Shown one piece after another: positions 31,856-43,610 of a stretch of DNA of 64,000 nt; position 1 is the stretch's first letter; every line of letters starts with the position of its first letter. The notes beneath the pieces are model-generated. The model made no database searches and was not told the origin of the DNA. It worked only from the letters and a program-made list of their open reading frames with translations. The DNA comes from Plectosphaerella cucumerina (Eukaryota > Ascomycota > Sordariomycetes > Glomerellales > Plectosphaerellaceae). The translations under genes were made by a program, and so were the position numbers. The stretch spans positions 1 through 64,000 of the forward strand of contig JAGPXD010000005.1 in NCBI GenBank assembly GCA_020746995.1. Direction: 5' to 3'.

Positions 31856-34483
31856 ATGCCGGAAGCCGACACAGAGGAAGAGCCATGCATGCCCGGTCCC
31901 GAGGCGGATCAGGGGGAGTCGAACGACGTTCCATCATGCCAAGGATGCAGGAGGCGGAAGCTGAAGTGTTCTAGGGAACAACCAGTCTGCTCGCATTGTA
32001 GGCGTCTCGGTGAGTTTGCCCTCCGCAGCCGACTGGTTTCATGGGACTGATTCGGGCAGATGCACCGTGTGAATATGACCTGAAGAAGAACAAACCCGGT
32101 GTCAAGTTGGGCGCGGTAGGCAATCTCAGCCGGAGAGTTGGTAAGTTGGTCCTATTGCCGAGAAGACCAGGCACTGACCACAGATTTAGAAGTCCTGGAA
32201 GCTGCTTTGCTCAGGTCTCAGGACCATCCTAACGGAGAGTCCGCCTCCCATGCCCAGAAGTCGTCTGAGGATGTCGTGGGTATTTTGTCAACGCTCGCCC
32301 GTGAGCTGCACAAGCTCAACTCGAGACATCGGCACACCTCCCAGCCGAGCTCCCCGAGTTCCATCACATCCCCGGCCACATCTCATGCGACCAGGACAAA
32401 TGTGGATGGTGTGGAAGTTGTTTTCCACCCTCACAACCAGCCTCGAAAACGGAGAAGAGTGGACAGCTGCGGCAACCCGAGCATTGACATTGCTTTCCCT
32501 CTGGAAGATCTTGATAACGCGACCAGTCCGCTTCCACCGAGCGCTCTACTAGAGGACATCATCACTGCGCACTTCAACTTCATCCAACCCTGGATCCCAA
32601 TATTCCACGAAACTCGATTTCGGAGGCGTGTTCACGACAAATTACCACAGTTGATTGTTGTCTTGCACGCCATGGTGGTTTCCGCTCTTCGCTTTGTCGA
32701 CTGTATGGAGCACAATCTTTCTGCTGCTCAAGTCGAAAAAATGGCAAACCGTTCACGAAACTTTGTCATTTTGAACGCTATGGGCAACTTATCGGTGGAG
32801 AGCTTGCAAGCACTCATCATCGTTGCATTCACAGACGTAAGTCTTGCTGTGATGTCGCCGGGACCAGACTTTGAGGCTGACAATCCAGATAGATCGGGAA
32901 TGGGCAGGCCTCCAAAACGTGGTCAATCGTCGGGTCCCTTACGCGAACAGTCGAATATCTGCAGCTGAGCGTGGAGTTGAATGCGCGAGACCAGCCACTG
33001 CTGAAACCACTGCCATCAATACCAAAACCACAGACTTGGACAGAAGAGGAAGAGCGCCGTCGGGTGTTCTGGACAGTATTCTGCCTGGACAGGTAAAGTC
33101 ATCCTTCATCGGCACTGATATGAGTGAGACTGATATATGATCAATAGGCTTTGTTCGGTGACTACTGGTTGGAACACAAGCCTCACAGCTGATGACGTCC
33201 AGCGAAGGCTTCCGGCCGACGGTGGTCTTTGGCACAAGGAGGAAGCAGTTGCCACGCCATATTTTGGCATATGGGACAGGTCTGCGGCCAAGATTGGGAA
33301 CTCCATCACCTTCTTGCCGGGCCATTATCCTACGGCCGAGAAAGCGCCAGACACAGCCCAGGCCTCAGGTCCAAACGAAGTCGACATGACCACCGTCGGT
33401 GCGTTTGCTTACTGCATCGAGGCCACTGAATCGCTGAGTAGGGTGACAACCTACTTCCTGCGCCAGAACATCGACTTCAGAGATCGACAGCAAGTAGGCA
33501 GCTGGCTCACACGATTCAAGGAGCTCGACCTCCGACTTGTACAGTATGTCGTCCGCCTTCACCCCGTCGATGACATCAGTCCAATTGCTTCCCCAACATG
33601 ACAAGACTCGCTAACACTATCAGCTGGAAAATGTTCCTTCCCCAGAAATGGAGAGACTCCAACATTTCTCGCCAGCCAACTCTCATCGATATGGACCCCA
33701 ACCTTACCTTGGCGCACATCACCCACAACACGTCAATGATACTACTTCACCAACGCATTGCATATCCCAAACCTGAATGGTCAAGTGTCGTCAAGCTACC
33801 AAGTTTCTGCAGCGCTGAGACTTGTCAAGTAGCCGCCGTCGAGTCTGCAACAATAACCCAGAAGTACCTCAAGTACAAGCCTGATCACAGTCCAGTGACG
33901 AACCAATTTGCTTTCTGCGTCTTCATCAACGCCAGGGTCTTACTAGGTCAGTAGAGAGTCCCAAGGAATGTTTCTATCGCACACTAACCCTTTTCCAGTG
34001 CATTGGAAGTACTATGCCGGGCGACTGGCATCGGAGTTCTGGTCCCTTGTGGATAGCTTGGACGAGATGGCTCGTCGCTGGGTCGGCCCAGCATGTTCCA
34101 GCCTCTCCCCCAAGACATTAGCGGGAAAGTACGCAAAGAGCCTGCGGGAACTGCACCTCAGCTGCTCTGACCCAACCTACGTCATCGACGTGCTTGGATA
34201 TCCCAGTCCCGTTGCCGCCTCGAACGAATCACCGCACGAAGGGAGATCGCCTCAAGAAGAACCTTCTTTGAACTCTACGTTACCACAAGTGCCCTTCGAA
34301 GACGCCTTGGACCATTTGCAGGGGTCACTTTCTGGGTTCACCCCTCATGAGAGGGACGGGCAACCGGACGAGCTGTCGGCCATTTCTCACATTCTCATGG
34401 ATCAGCAATTCATGTCGATGGACCGCATCATCACATTTGACGATAATCTCTTCGCCACGTCAGACGGCAACCTGACTTGGTAG
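31856..34483 (+). CDS. Zn2Cys6 transcription factor
   Basis: Seven exons: 31856-32009, 32060-32140, 32184-32836, 32893-33092, 33148-33543, 33624-33946 and 33999-34483, giving 763 residues. Introns of 43-80 bp all have GT-AG ends and keep frame. The first intron lies inside the zinc cluster; after splicing Cys28, 31, 38, 45, 48 and 55 are aligned (CQGCRRRKLKCSREQPVCSHC). A linker with heptad-like LEVLEAALLRSQ may dimerise. The fungal_trans domain is evident: IITAHFNFIQPWIPIFHETRF, ALIIVAFTD, TWSIVGSLTRTVEYLQL, RRRVFWTVFCLDR and LTADDVQRRLPADG. It is divergent from the dead permease and upstream of the GH88 gene on the same strand, so a role in controlling that group is plausible. Confidence 0.85.
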
Positions 34484-34977
34484 CCTCAAGGGCCTAGCTA
34501 GGCTGTAAATTAGATCTTTCTACCAGGCTACTCGTTCTGACTGAAGTTCGTTTCTATTGTGAGGTTCTTTCTTGGAAAACCAGGTGGCTAGTTGCACTGG
34601 GCCAGCGGGGTGAGTGCCCCCTTCTTCGAAACCCTCCTGAATATCCGGCCTTTGGTGGTTGGTCAGAGCCGACGTGGAAGCCCGATGAATGAGGACGTCA
34701 TTGGTTAAGTCCAGCCTTTCCGTGGAAAGGATCCTACTTTCGCATGTTTTCGATTTCGCGGAATCTCGGACAATCAAGTTTTGCTCTCTCCGGTAGTCCC
34801 AACAAAATGAAGATCAAACGCCGTCGTGGCTGCATTCTGCGATCGGCGCGGGTGCGGCCGGTGGATAGCCGGGCTCTCGGGGTAATCGACGGGATGTTTT
34901 CCTCCGAGCAATCCGCATTGAGAGCCGACATACATTTATCTGAAGATCATTGAATTTCCAGGGCTTACCTTTGCCTC
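34484..34977 (+). promoter_or_regulatory. Upstream region of GH88 gene
   Basis: These 494 bp hold no gene. A CGGCGCGGGTGCGGCCGGTGG stretch near 34845-34865 is CGG-rich, but no defined element is claimed. Confidence 0.4.
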
Positions 34978-36448
34978 ATGATCTTACCCCCAAATTTCGC
35001 CATCATGTCACCAGCATCCATTCAAAGCGACACTACCGACCCGAGTAGCGACAAAGTCAGCTTGTCAGTCACCGGACGGGCTTTGCCTCTCGGGGCTCGA
35101 CTCGCGCCACTCTTTGAAGAGAATGTGTTTGCGAAAATACTTAGAACTGCCCGCGAGGCATTGGTCGAGAACGTTTGTTCAACCAAACACGAACCCTGTC
35201 ACCTCAGCAGTAGGCTAACTGTATCGCCAGAATCCACCCACAGCTTACCCGGAGTACGTGCCGCAGTCTGGAAACGACGAGGGAACCTACATTCTACGAG
35301 AAGCCAGCTTCTGGACATGCGGGTTCTTCCCTGGCTGCATCTACTCGCTTGCGGAGCGGATGACCAAATTCCCACACCTTTCTCCCAAGGCCGGAGATTT
35401 GTGGTCGCTGGGTAAGATCTGGTCGGAGCCCATTCACGAAACGGCCAAGCGCACCGACACCCATGACATGTCATTCATGGTTCAGCCATCCATGAGGGTT
35501 CTCTGGGAAGTAGAGCACGACTCACGGGCTCTGCAAAGCATCATCACCGCCGCCAAGTCACTTCAAACGAGGTTCAACTCTACGGTGGGGGCCATTCGAT
35601 CATGGGACGTGCTAGACCAGGATGGAGTCAACATCTCTAGCCAGACTGAGGATTTCTTGGTCATCATCGACTCTCTTTGCAACCTGGACCTCCTCTTTTA
35701 CGCCTCGGCGCAGACAGGAGACACGACGCTTTGGTCTGCGGCAGAAGAACACGCGAAGACTCTTCTGAAGACACATCTCCGGCCAGAGAAGGGCAATTCT
35801 TGGAGCACAATCCATGTCATCAACTTCAATCCCGCGTCTGGTGACATCAAAGAGAAGCGCACAGGTCAAGGCTACCAAGCCACTTCGACCTGGGCACGAG
35901 GACAAGCCTGGGCCATTCTTGGGTACGCCCAAACCTACATGTGGACTGGCGACGAGCAGTTCCTCGATGCCGCCATTGGACTGGCAGAGTACTTCATCCG
36001 CCGTGTCGAGACGTCGCCTCACGTTGGACTCAAGAACGGCGGCCCCTTGAAAGGGCACCTTGTTCCACTTTGGGACTTCGACGCTCCAGTTGACCCAGCC
36101 AACCCCCTTCGCGACTCATCGGCGGGGGTGATCGCTGCGAACGGAATGCTTATCATATCTCAGGCACTCGCGGGGCTGGGCCGACCAGAAGACAGAAGGT
36201 ACCGCGACATGTCCATCGAGATTATTCAGGATACACTCAACTTCTCCTTGGCCCAAGAAAAGGCATCAATCAACAGTGACGGGTCGGTCTCCGACACGAC
36301 CGGGAGGCGGTTCGACGCCATTCTCAAAAACGCAACTGCAAACCACAATGCGAAGGATCACAGGAGGTACTGGGATCACGGTCTTGTGTATGCCGATTAC
36401 TACCTGATAGAGTATGGCAACAGGCTGCTGAAGATGGGACTGGTTTAG
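34978..36448 (+). CDS. Glycoside hydrolase family 88 (unsaturated glucuronyl hydrolase)
   Basis: Exons 34978-35172 and 35231-36448 give 470 residues (461 if translation starts at ATG 35005). The intron has a GTTTGT donor, a CTAAC branch site and a CAG acceptor. GH88 enzymes remove the unsaturated uronic acid that polysaccharide lyases leave at the non-reducing end, by hydrating its double bond. The (alpha/alpha)6 motifs are visible: FWTCGFFPGCIYSLAER, THDMSFMVQPS with one catalytic Asp, SSQTEDFLVIIDSLCNLDLLFYAS with the second Asp, GQGYQATSTWARGQAWAILGYAQTY, PLWDFDAP and DHGLVYADYYLIEYGNRLL. No signal peptide is seen from either start, so it would act on imported disaccharides. That fits a nearby transporter, which here is dead. 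Confidence 0.9.
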
Positions 36449-36770
36449 CAGAGGGGCGTTCCCGTGGGCTGGCCTGAAGCCGGGACGCCAAAGGGGGCTG
36501 ATGACGGCAGAGGTGGAGATGGATGCCCGTGCTTTACTTGTGGACTACACACTTATCCCAATGCGGTTAGTGCTAAGAAGCTGGGTTGCTGAGGTGAGAA
36601 GCCAGAATGATAAAATCTCATGCTATTCCCTGGACGATTTCCACCCGCACTCACTCAAGCTACCGGCCATACACTCCCCGGAAGACATACGTTTCCGGAT
36701 TGAGACTTCCGATGGATCGTATCTCTTATTCACTGTCGCGTCCTCTCTATCGCAAAAGATACCTGCCTCG
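36449..36770 (+). promoter_or_regulatory. Upstream region of Zn2Cys6 regulator
   Basis: These 322 bp include an open frame continuous with the next gene from ATG 36501, which would add 90 residues with no recognised domain. I prefer the ATG at 36771. Confidence 0.4.
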
Positions 36771-38804
36771 ATGGAGGTCCGTCATTCGGCAGTGTCAGCA
36801 GCACCCGCCAGCAGCGGCCGTAAAGGTTCGAGAAAGACCCGGACTGGCTGCGTGACATGCAAGTGAGTGCTGTCTGGCGGCTTCTTCCCCAATGACAAAC
36901 CAGGGATCTTAGCTAATGATCGGGGCAGAGTCCGCCGCATCAAGTGCGATGAGTCCAAGCCCGAGTGCTTGCGATGTTCGAAAACCGGACGGCGCTGCGA
37001 CGGATACCTCTCAGTTCGCGGACAGACGTCCGTAGCAGCTGCTCTGACATCCACCCGTGAAGTTCGACAAAAGCCCACGCACCCCGAGCCTCTGGAAGTT
37101 AGACCTCAACTTATGCCTTCTCTCAAAGCCGATTGGACGTCCTCTGAACAGCGGGCTTTCTTCTTTTACCGGCGCTTCTCAGCAACGGCGGTCTTCTCTT
37201 CCATCAACACTGAGTTTTGGACAAGAATCGTCCCCGCTCTCTGTCATCACGAACCTGCTTTGCGTCACGCTGTCTTCGCTATTGGGGAGCTTCTCGAGAC
37301 AAGATACCTCAGACAACGCTCTTCGAATGTATACAAAATCCCAACCCAGTTTGCGGCGATCCAGTACGGCAAGGCAATGAGCTGTCTTCGATCATGGGAA
37401 TTCCCGTCTCACGACAGACTTTCTGGGACTGCAGCGACAGCTCTGCCACTGTTGGCCTGTACACTTTTCATCTGCATTGAGTTCATGGCGAACAACACAC
37501 GTGCCGCTCAGATCCACATCGAACAAGGACGTCGACTTCTTGCACAGTTCGGCCGTGGTCCCTCTCCCACAGCTGAGTTGGTGAGAAGAGAGTTGGTACC
37601 AATCTTCACGAGACTCGCGTTCACATTCTTCTTCATAGGTTCAACTCTGAACCCAGTTCCTGATCAACTCAGGTGGACTCCGCCGCCAAGCGACCATCCT
37701 CACGTGTACCACTTTGAGACGGCGGCTGAAGCGGCCCAGGCACTCTACGAAATCATGGACGACATCTTGCAGCTGAGTCAAGAGACGAGAAGCTGGACTA
37801 CAAGCAGAGAAGCACTGGCCATTGGCTTCTCGGAGAAGCGTGCCCACATCGAAATGCAAAGGGACCTGATGCTAAACCGGCTGAGGCTCTGGCGCGATTC
37901 CTTCCACGAGATACAGAAGATTGGCCTGGGCCACGACACCACGGGTCTTACAGCTAGGCTGTACTTCCACATGATGACCATCTATGTGGGCGTCTTGGCG
38001 GAGCCCCTGGCGCAACGCGAATCTGCCTACGATCGGTTCACATCCCATTTCGCGAACGTCGTGGTTCTGGCCGGCCACATCCTCAGCCTCGAAAGACTGG
38101 CGGGGGAGTCGGGGGTGCGGTTTTGCTTCGAGTCCGGCATCATCCCCCCTCTCAATTTCACAGTGGTCAAATGCCGACATCCACACGTGCGACGATCTGC
38201 ACTTGCACTTCTACAGATGCTCGCATCGTCCCAGCATACGGAGAACATTTGGGAATCACATCAAGTCCAACACATTGCCGAGCACATCATGATTCTCGAG
38301 GACATCGGTCGGTGGGAGCCTGTCGATGCCGACGAAGCAACCCGGGACGCTTTACATCGTCCTGCTGACGAGGATTCGTCAAATCACAACAATGCAGGTG
38401 CTAGTAGTATCTCATCGCAGGTTCCCTCTCGCATCCTCCCCGTCAGGCCTTTCTGCGATTCCTGCACTTGTGCACGGAGGAACTCAACCCCTGAGGAGAA
38501 CCTCTGTCTCAAGCATCAACAATTCTTGTCGAAGGATCTTCCAACTGCGGATGTCCTTGCGGAACTTGTGAGCCAGCCTGTGACCGGCAATTGCGATCCA
38601 GGAGTTTCTTGGCTTCGCATCCTCCCAGTGGAAAGGAACCACTTCGTGGCGGCGCAGGACCGAATTCACACCATCAAGATTGATCTTCTAGGAGAGATGA
38701 AATCCTCACTGAGGGTCTTTGTGCACCCAGATCTAGATGATCCGCTGACCTGGGGTGTCTATGAAGAGCAAGCATCACTCGATTGGGTGTATGCCTGCAA
38801 GTAG
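36771..38804 (+). CDS. Zn2Cys6 transcription factor
   Basis: Exons 36771-36862 and 36929-38804 (66 bp intron, GTGAGT...CAG) give 655 residues. The intron interrupts the zinc cluster after the second Cys; spliced Cys27, 30, 37, 44, 47 and 54 form GCVTCKVRRIKCDESKPECLRCSKTGRRCDGY. The rest follows Fungal_trans_2 (DUF3468): QRAFFFYRRFSATAVFSSINTEFWTRIVPALCHHEPALRHAVFAIGELLE, then GKAMSCLR and a long helical region. A Cys-rich patch (FCDSCTCARR, about residue 556) near the C-terminus is a further possible metal site, not known to me in the family. It lies between GH88 and the GMC gene and could regulate either; the sequence does not decide. Confidence 0.88.
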
Positions 38805-39452
38805 ATAGACCCCTTTACCTAGATAGGGGCCTAGGATGTGCAGCATGGGCTGGTCAGCCCATGATCTGGGCAGAAGATCCGACCGCCGTTTCGCCTCTCC
38901 GTCGCTGTCGCTCCGGGCGGGCAAACGGAATATCCGCCGTGCCATGGCGGACGTCATGCTTTTAGCCTGTGATCATTGTAGCATTAGATGCAACATGCCT
39001 CAAATTCACATGGTGCCGCCGGACAGATATGCCTCCACATTCTCCTAGCCCTTTGCTTCCTTTCGGGTGGACAGGTGAGGGGTCCATGTGACTTAACAGA
39101 CATAAATCGCAAGGATGGCAAGAAGAATGCATCAGACACTTTCGCTCGCTTTAGCCGATACTACCTTTCTCCGAACCCAAAGGCACTGATCATTCGTTGA
39201 TGACGTGTCGGCATCCCATACGAATTTGGGCCGGGTAAAGATGAGCGGTAAGGGTTTGGGTCGTTGCGACCTGGTGCTGACACTCTCCCCTCACGAACAC
39301 GGATCCATCAATTGCCAAGATTCTCCAGGGCCTGTGGCATCAGGGCCTTCTGTGGACACGAGCTCTGTCTTAAAGGAGCCCCGTGCCCCTTCTCAAATCT
39401 GAGCTTCCGGTCGTCGTCACATCTGTGCGTCGGCGCAGTGGCAATCCTCACC
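38805..39452 (+). other. Intergenic, no gene seen
   Basis: This is 648 bp of 3' flank and GMC promoter. Short frames only; no clear TATA box. Confidence 0.45.
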
Positions 39453-41799
39453 ATGATCAAGTCCCCCCTTTTCTTGGTGCTTGTCACCGCGATTCTCACG
39501 GCGTCTCATGTATTTGCCACAGCTCTGCCCGGTTTTGCTACTCGTTCGAACTTCATTCGACAGGCCGCGGTTCAGGACGAGTATGACTACATCGTTGTAG
39601 GTGGCGGGACAGCAGGTCTTGTTGTTGCCGATCGACTTACCGAAAGCGGGAAGTGTCAGTGTCGCCAGTCCGAGGTGTCATGGGATGATGAGACCTGACC
39701 TCGATGCTGACCATTTGGTTCCTTTAGACTCCGTCCTTGTGATTGAGATTGGTATCTTTGGTCAGTCATCGTGCGCCCACTTTGCCTCCAAATTCTAAGA
39801 ATTCAAATAGCAAACGACAGCTCAGTCAACAACGTTGCTGGGGGTTCTCAAGCCTTTTCCAACGCCTCTCTGACATTCAACTTCCCATCTGTACCTCAAC
39901 AGAACCTAAGCAACAGAACAACCGGCGTTGTTGGAGGTGCTATGCTTGGCGGCTCTTCGGGCGTCAATGGCTTCCAAGCTCATCGTCCACAGAAGGAGGA
40001 TATAAATGCCTGGGGGAGATACTTCAGCCAAGACTCCGAGTGGAACTGGGAGAACCTGCTTCCTTACTTCAAAAAAGTGAGTCGCTCTTGGGAACTTGGT
40101 TTTCAAATCATTCACAAGCTGACTCAACCTTTTGAACCCAGGCTTGGAGGTTGAACCCGCCAACTCCTGAAATGGTGGAACAGTTCGACATTCGATATGA
40201 CGAAAGCTACTGGGGCACCGAGTCTCCTATCCATGCCTCATTCCCAACATTTCACTACCCCTTTCTCCGTAAATAACACACTCTCTTCCAAACCCAACTT
40301 CAATACCGATGCTAACCGACTCAAGGCAAGGAATGGGATGCGATGGCAGAGGTTGAAGGCGTGCAGTTTCCGGGTGACTCAGGAGCCGGTGATGCCGGCG
40401 TCTTCTGGTACCCTCATTCTGCTCAGCAACCCGAGGTTGTCCGCTCTTTTGCTCTGAGTGGCTACTGGGCCGGCAAGGCGGAGACCAGGCCAAACTACGA
40501 TACGATTCTGGAATCAAGAGTCTTGCGTGTCTTGTTCGATGACGACAACACCGCCACCGGCGTTGAGTACGTTTCCCGAAACTCTAGAGATGTCCGCGAT
40601 GCAAAGAACGTCTCTGTAAGAAAAGAAGTCATTCTCTCCGCTGGCACGATCCATACGCCTCAAATCCTGCAGGCCAGCGGTCTGGGCCCGAAGGCGGTCT
40701 TGGAGGCCGCAAATATCGACGTGGTGGTTGATTTGCCAGGTACATTGTCCCGCTCCATCTTCAGTCGCACTGCCACGTACTCACACACGTATTATCACGA
40801 CAGGCGTTGGTTTCAACCTTCAAGATCACCCGCTCGGCGGCGGCGCTACCTTTTTATGTGAGTTGACCAAGTCCGTAAGAGCATGTCAGGCCTAAGTTCT
40901 GATCCTATGAAGTGACCGACTTCAATTTTCATCCCGATCCAAGTGATCTTCAGACAAACGCGACCTTCCGGGCCGAAGCTGAAGCAGAGTTTTCCGAGGC
41001 TCGAACTGGCAAGTTCCTCACTCCTTTCCGCCAATTGATACATTGACACCATCTAATCTCTGACACAGGTCCTTTGTCGATTGCTTCGGGCAACCTCATG
41101 GCATTTTTGCCCCTCAAAGTGGTTTCCCCGTCCGGCTTTGATACCCTGGCGTCGTCTCTTGAGAACCAGGATCCGGCCGCATACCTACCCTCCGGGACAG
41201 ATCCCACCCTCGTTGCGGGTTATGCTGCCCAGCAGTCTCGCCTGGCCGCACTTCTTCGCTCAGATAACTCTGCCATCTACAATCTCTTTCTTCGCGGGGC
41301 GAACTTTGGTGGCATAGTAGTCTATCTGCATCCCTTGTCTCGAGGAACAGTCTACATTGACCCTGCGGATCCCTTCTTCGGACAGCCCATTGTCGATTAT
41401 CGCGCTGCATCCAACCCATTGGACCTCGACATCCAAGTCGAATTCCTCAAATTCACTCGCCGTTACTACACAGAAACAAGCTTGAGAGAGTACGGCCCTG
41501 TGGAACTCAGTCCTGGAGCGCACATCACGTCGGATGAGGCTCTTCGAGAGGCCATTAGAGGCCAAATGAGCCCAACCTGCTTCCATCCAGTTGGAACTTC
41601 TGCCATGATGCCTCGTGCTTTGGGCGGCGTTGTGTCCGAAACACTGGAGGTGTATGGTGTTCGAGGCCTCAGTGTTGTTGACGCAAGCATCATGCCCGAC
41701 CTCCCTGGGGCCTACACACAGCAGCCGACCTACGCAATTGCCGAGAAGGGTGCTGATCTGATCAAGAGACGGGCTGGAGGGTGTAAGAGTCGTCACTGA
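39453..41799 (+). CDS. Secreted GMC oxidoreductase (FAD)
   Basis: Eight exons: 39453-39654, 39728-39751, 39811-40076, 40142-40268, 40326-40739, 40804-40857, 40913-41008 and 41069-41799, giving 637 residues. Exon 2 is only 24 bp, and the last intron uses a GC donor (GCAAGT...CAG), the only frame-keeping choice. Residues 1-22 are a signal peptide. The FAD-binding VVGGGTAG (49-56), the GAMLGGSSGVNGFQAHR loop, SAGTIHTPQILQASGLGP, and the C-terminal CFHPVGTSAM with catalytic His567 are conserved. The second active-site position, often His or Asn, lies in PGAYTQQP and appears as Tyr610. GMC enzymes oxidise alcohols or sugars with oxygen or quinone acceptors, outside the cell here. Substrate class (aryl alcohol, glucose, choline-like) is not resolved. 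Confidence 0.87.
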
Positions 41800-42497
41800 G
41801 ACGAAAGCTTCTGAGATGGCAACTAGTCCCAGGCTGTCCATTTTGCAAGATTGAGGTCCGGGCACTACCTGCATCAACGCAAGGTTGAATGGCTACTCCC
41901 TATCTTTGACGTTCTGGCCACCTCGGTTCCGTTCTGTACCTGTCACTGCCAGATTAGAGGTCGAGCACGATGCAGTGGTTGGTTTTGGGACACCTCTCAG
42001 CACATGCGTATGCCTCAAGGGCGGCATTTGCCATTCACTAGGAAAACCAATCGTTCACCGCCGAAGCTTTCAATTTTCCTCTCTTGGACTCTGCCACGAA
42101 GATCAAGTGACATCACCTGGGCACTCAGATGGTTTAGGTAGTGGTACTGGAAGTTGGGGGAGGACCTAACAACTTGAAAGGAACAATGTTAGGTGATGAG
42201 TCTCGAGGCCCGAGGGGCAGATCCGGGCACTGGACAGCCTAGCTTGGCGCGGGGGCTGCTGCCTAGCAAGCACCACCAACCACCGCCAGCCCAGAATCCA
42301 AGCGACCAGTGGACATGGAAGCCAGACACCTAGGACACAAGTATAAAATGAGCACGACTGCCTCTGGGCGTCTCTTCCTTCCTCCATAAGCAGCGCTCGA
42401 GTCTTTGAATCAGCTTCTGATAAACTTGGGCGCCTGGGTGTGTCTGCTCCCGTCCAATTCTCCCACCGACTCAAGCTTAGTACTACTGCCCCCCGCC
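41800..42497 (+). promoter_or_regulatory. Intergenic with TATA box for next gene
   Basis: These 698 bp include TATAAAA at 42342-42348, 150 bp before the next ATG. No gene is seen. Confidence 0.5.
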
Positions 42498-43610
42498 ATG
42501 CGCCAAAAGCTGCTGTCCAAACCGGCGGCAGAACAGCGACAATGCCCACTCTTCAGCACACTGCCTGGAGAGGTTCGCGCCCAGATCTTCTCGTTCGCTC
42601 TGACCGACTACCCGGATCCCGACCCAGAGAAAAAGTACAGTCCGGATACATGTTTCACCCGGCCGTCGTACTTTGCACCTCGCAGAACAGACACTGAGCT
42701 CCTTCGCACTTGCCGGGCCATCTACAAGGAATGCTGGCATTTGCCGTTCCTCTTGGAAGAACAGCTCTACTGGATCACAGCGCCGGATCGGGCTCCGCCA
42801 GAGTTTGGGAGCTTCCGGCGGCCCAGGCTTGGCCAGCGGGTTCAAAGAATCGCTGAGCTGCAGGGAGAGGACAAGGTCATCATCGACAGACTGCGTGTCT
42901 TCGCCCAGATGTACAAACTCGAGGAAGGGGGCATGACGTCGCTTCTCCGCACCCCGCATCTCCTGCCGCGCTGCATCACGCTCACCATCCGCCACGCAGA
43001 CTGGTGGTTCTGGGAGGACGACAACCCGCTGAGTTTCAAGGGCAACTGGATCAAGGCAGCTTGTGCCGTCATGCCGAACACGGTGAATGAGATCCACATT
43101 GAGCTGGAGTCCCTGGAGAGAAAGAAGGCACAAGTCGACGAAATTGCGAAGCAGATGGCGCAGCGATGGTTCTTCAAGAGGCCCGACGGCGGCGTGCTCT
43201 ATGCAGACAACCGCAATGGTGCAGCAACAGTTGACCGCTGGACTGGAACGAGCACCTGGCACAACCGACGATGGGTCAGGGACGAGACGAGGGATGGCGA
43301 GATCGATTACTACATCGTCACCGTCTCGTTTCAACTTGGCCCGACGCTCGAGCGACGAGGAGGCTTCATCAGTGAGACGGCGAGGGAAAACGCGACCAGG
43401 GACCGGTACGACACGTCTTTGAATCTACACATTCCCAGCGCCGAGGCGTTGCAGTTCTCCCATCCGAGCGTCTGGGTTGACCCCCCGAACTGGAACCAAA
43501 GCTCCGATGCCGAATTCGATGATGATACCGACCACAGTACATCGGACTGGGGGGCTTCGGACGACGAGACTGGATCACCGGTTCTTGGGGGCAATGAGCC
43601 TCCCGCTTGA
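42498..43610 (+). CDS. Conserved fungal protein with F-box-like/DUF7730-type N-terminus
   Basis: This single-exon gene encodes 370 residues. Residues about 17-35 (CPLFSTLPGEVRAQIFSFAL) resemble the LPxEVRxxIF opening of fungal F-box-like, 2EXR and DUF7730 proteins. It is followed by TELLRTCRAIYKECWHLPFLLEEQLYWI, also typical of that group, then a mixed alpha/beta body (LPRCITLTIRHADWWFWEDDNPL). The last 40 residues are acidic and Ser-rich (SSDAEFDDDTDHSTSDWGASDDE), probably disordered. Function is unknown; an adaptor role in protein turnover would be guesswork. The ATG at 42498 is the first one adjoining the conserved part, 150 bp behind a TATA box; an in-frame ATG at 42405 is possible. Confidence 0.78.
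   Translation: MRQKLLSKPAAEQRQCPLFSTLPGEVRAQIFSFALTDYPDPDPEKKYSPDTCFTRPSYFAPRRTDTELLRTCRAIYKECWHLPFLLEEQLYWITAPDRAPPEFGSFRRPRLGQRVQRIAELQGEDKVIIDRLRVFAQMYKLEEGGMTSLLRTPHLLPRCITLTIRHADWWFWEDDNPLSFKGNWIKAACAVMPNTVNEIHIELESLERKKAQVDEIAKQMAQRWFFKRPDGGVLYADNRNGAATVDRWTGTSTWHNRRWVRDETRDGEIDYYIVTVSFQLGPTLERRGGFISETARENATRDRYDTSLNLHIPSAEALQFSHPSVWVDPPNWNQSSDAEFDDDTDHSTSDWGASDDETGSPVLGGNEPPA

Noticed and set aside
42483..43334. 283-codon antisense frame
   Set aside because: Shadow of the gene at 42498-43610; no family resemblance.
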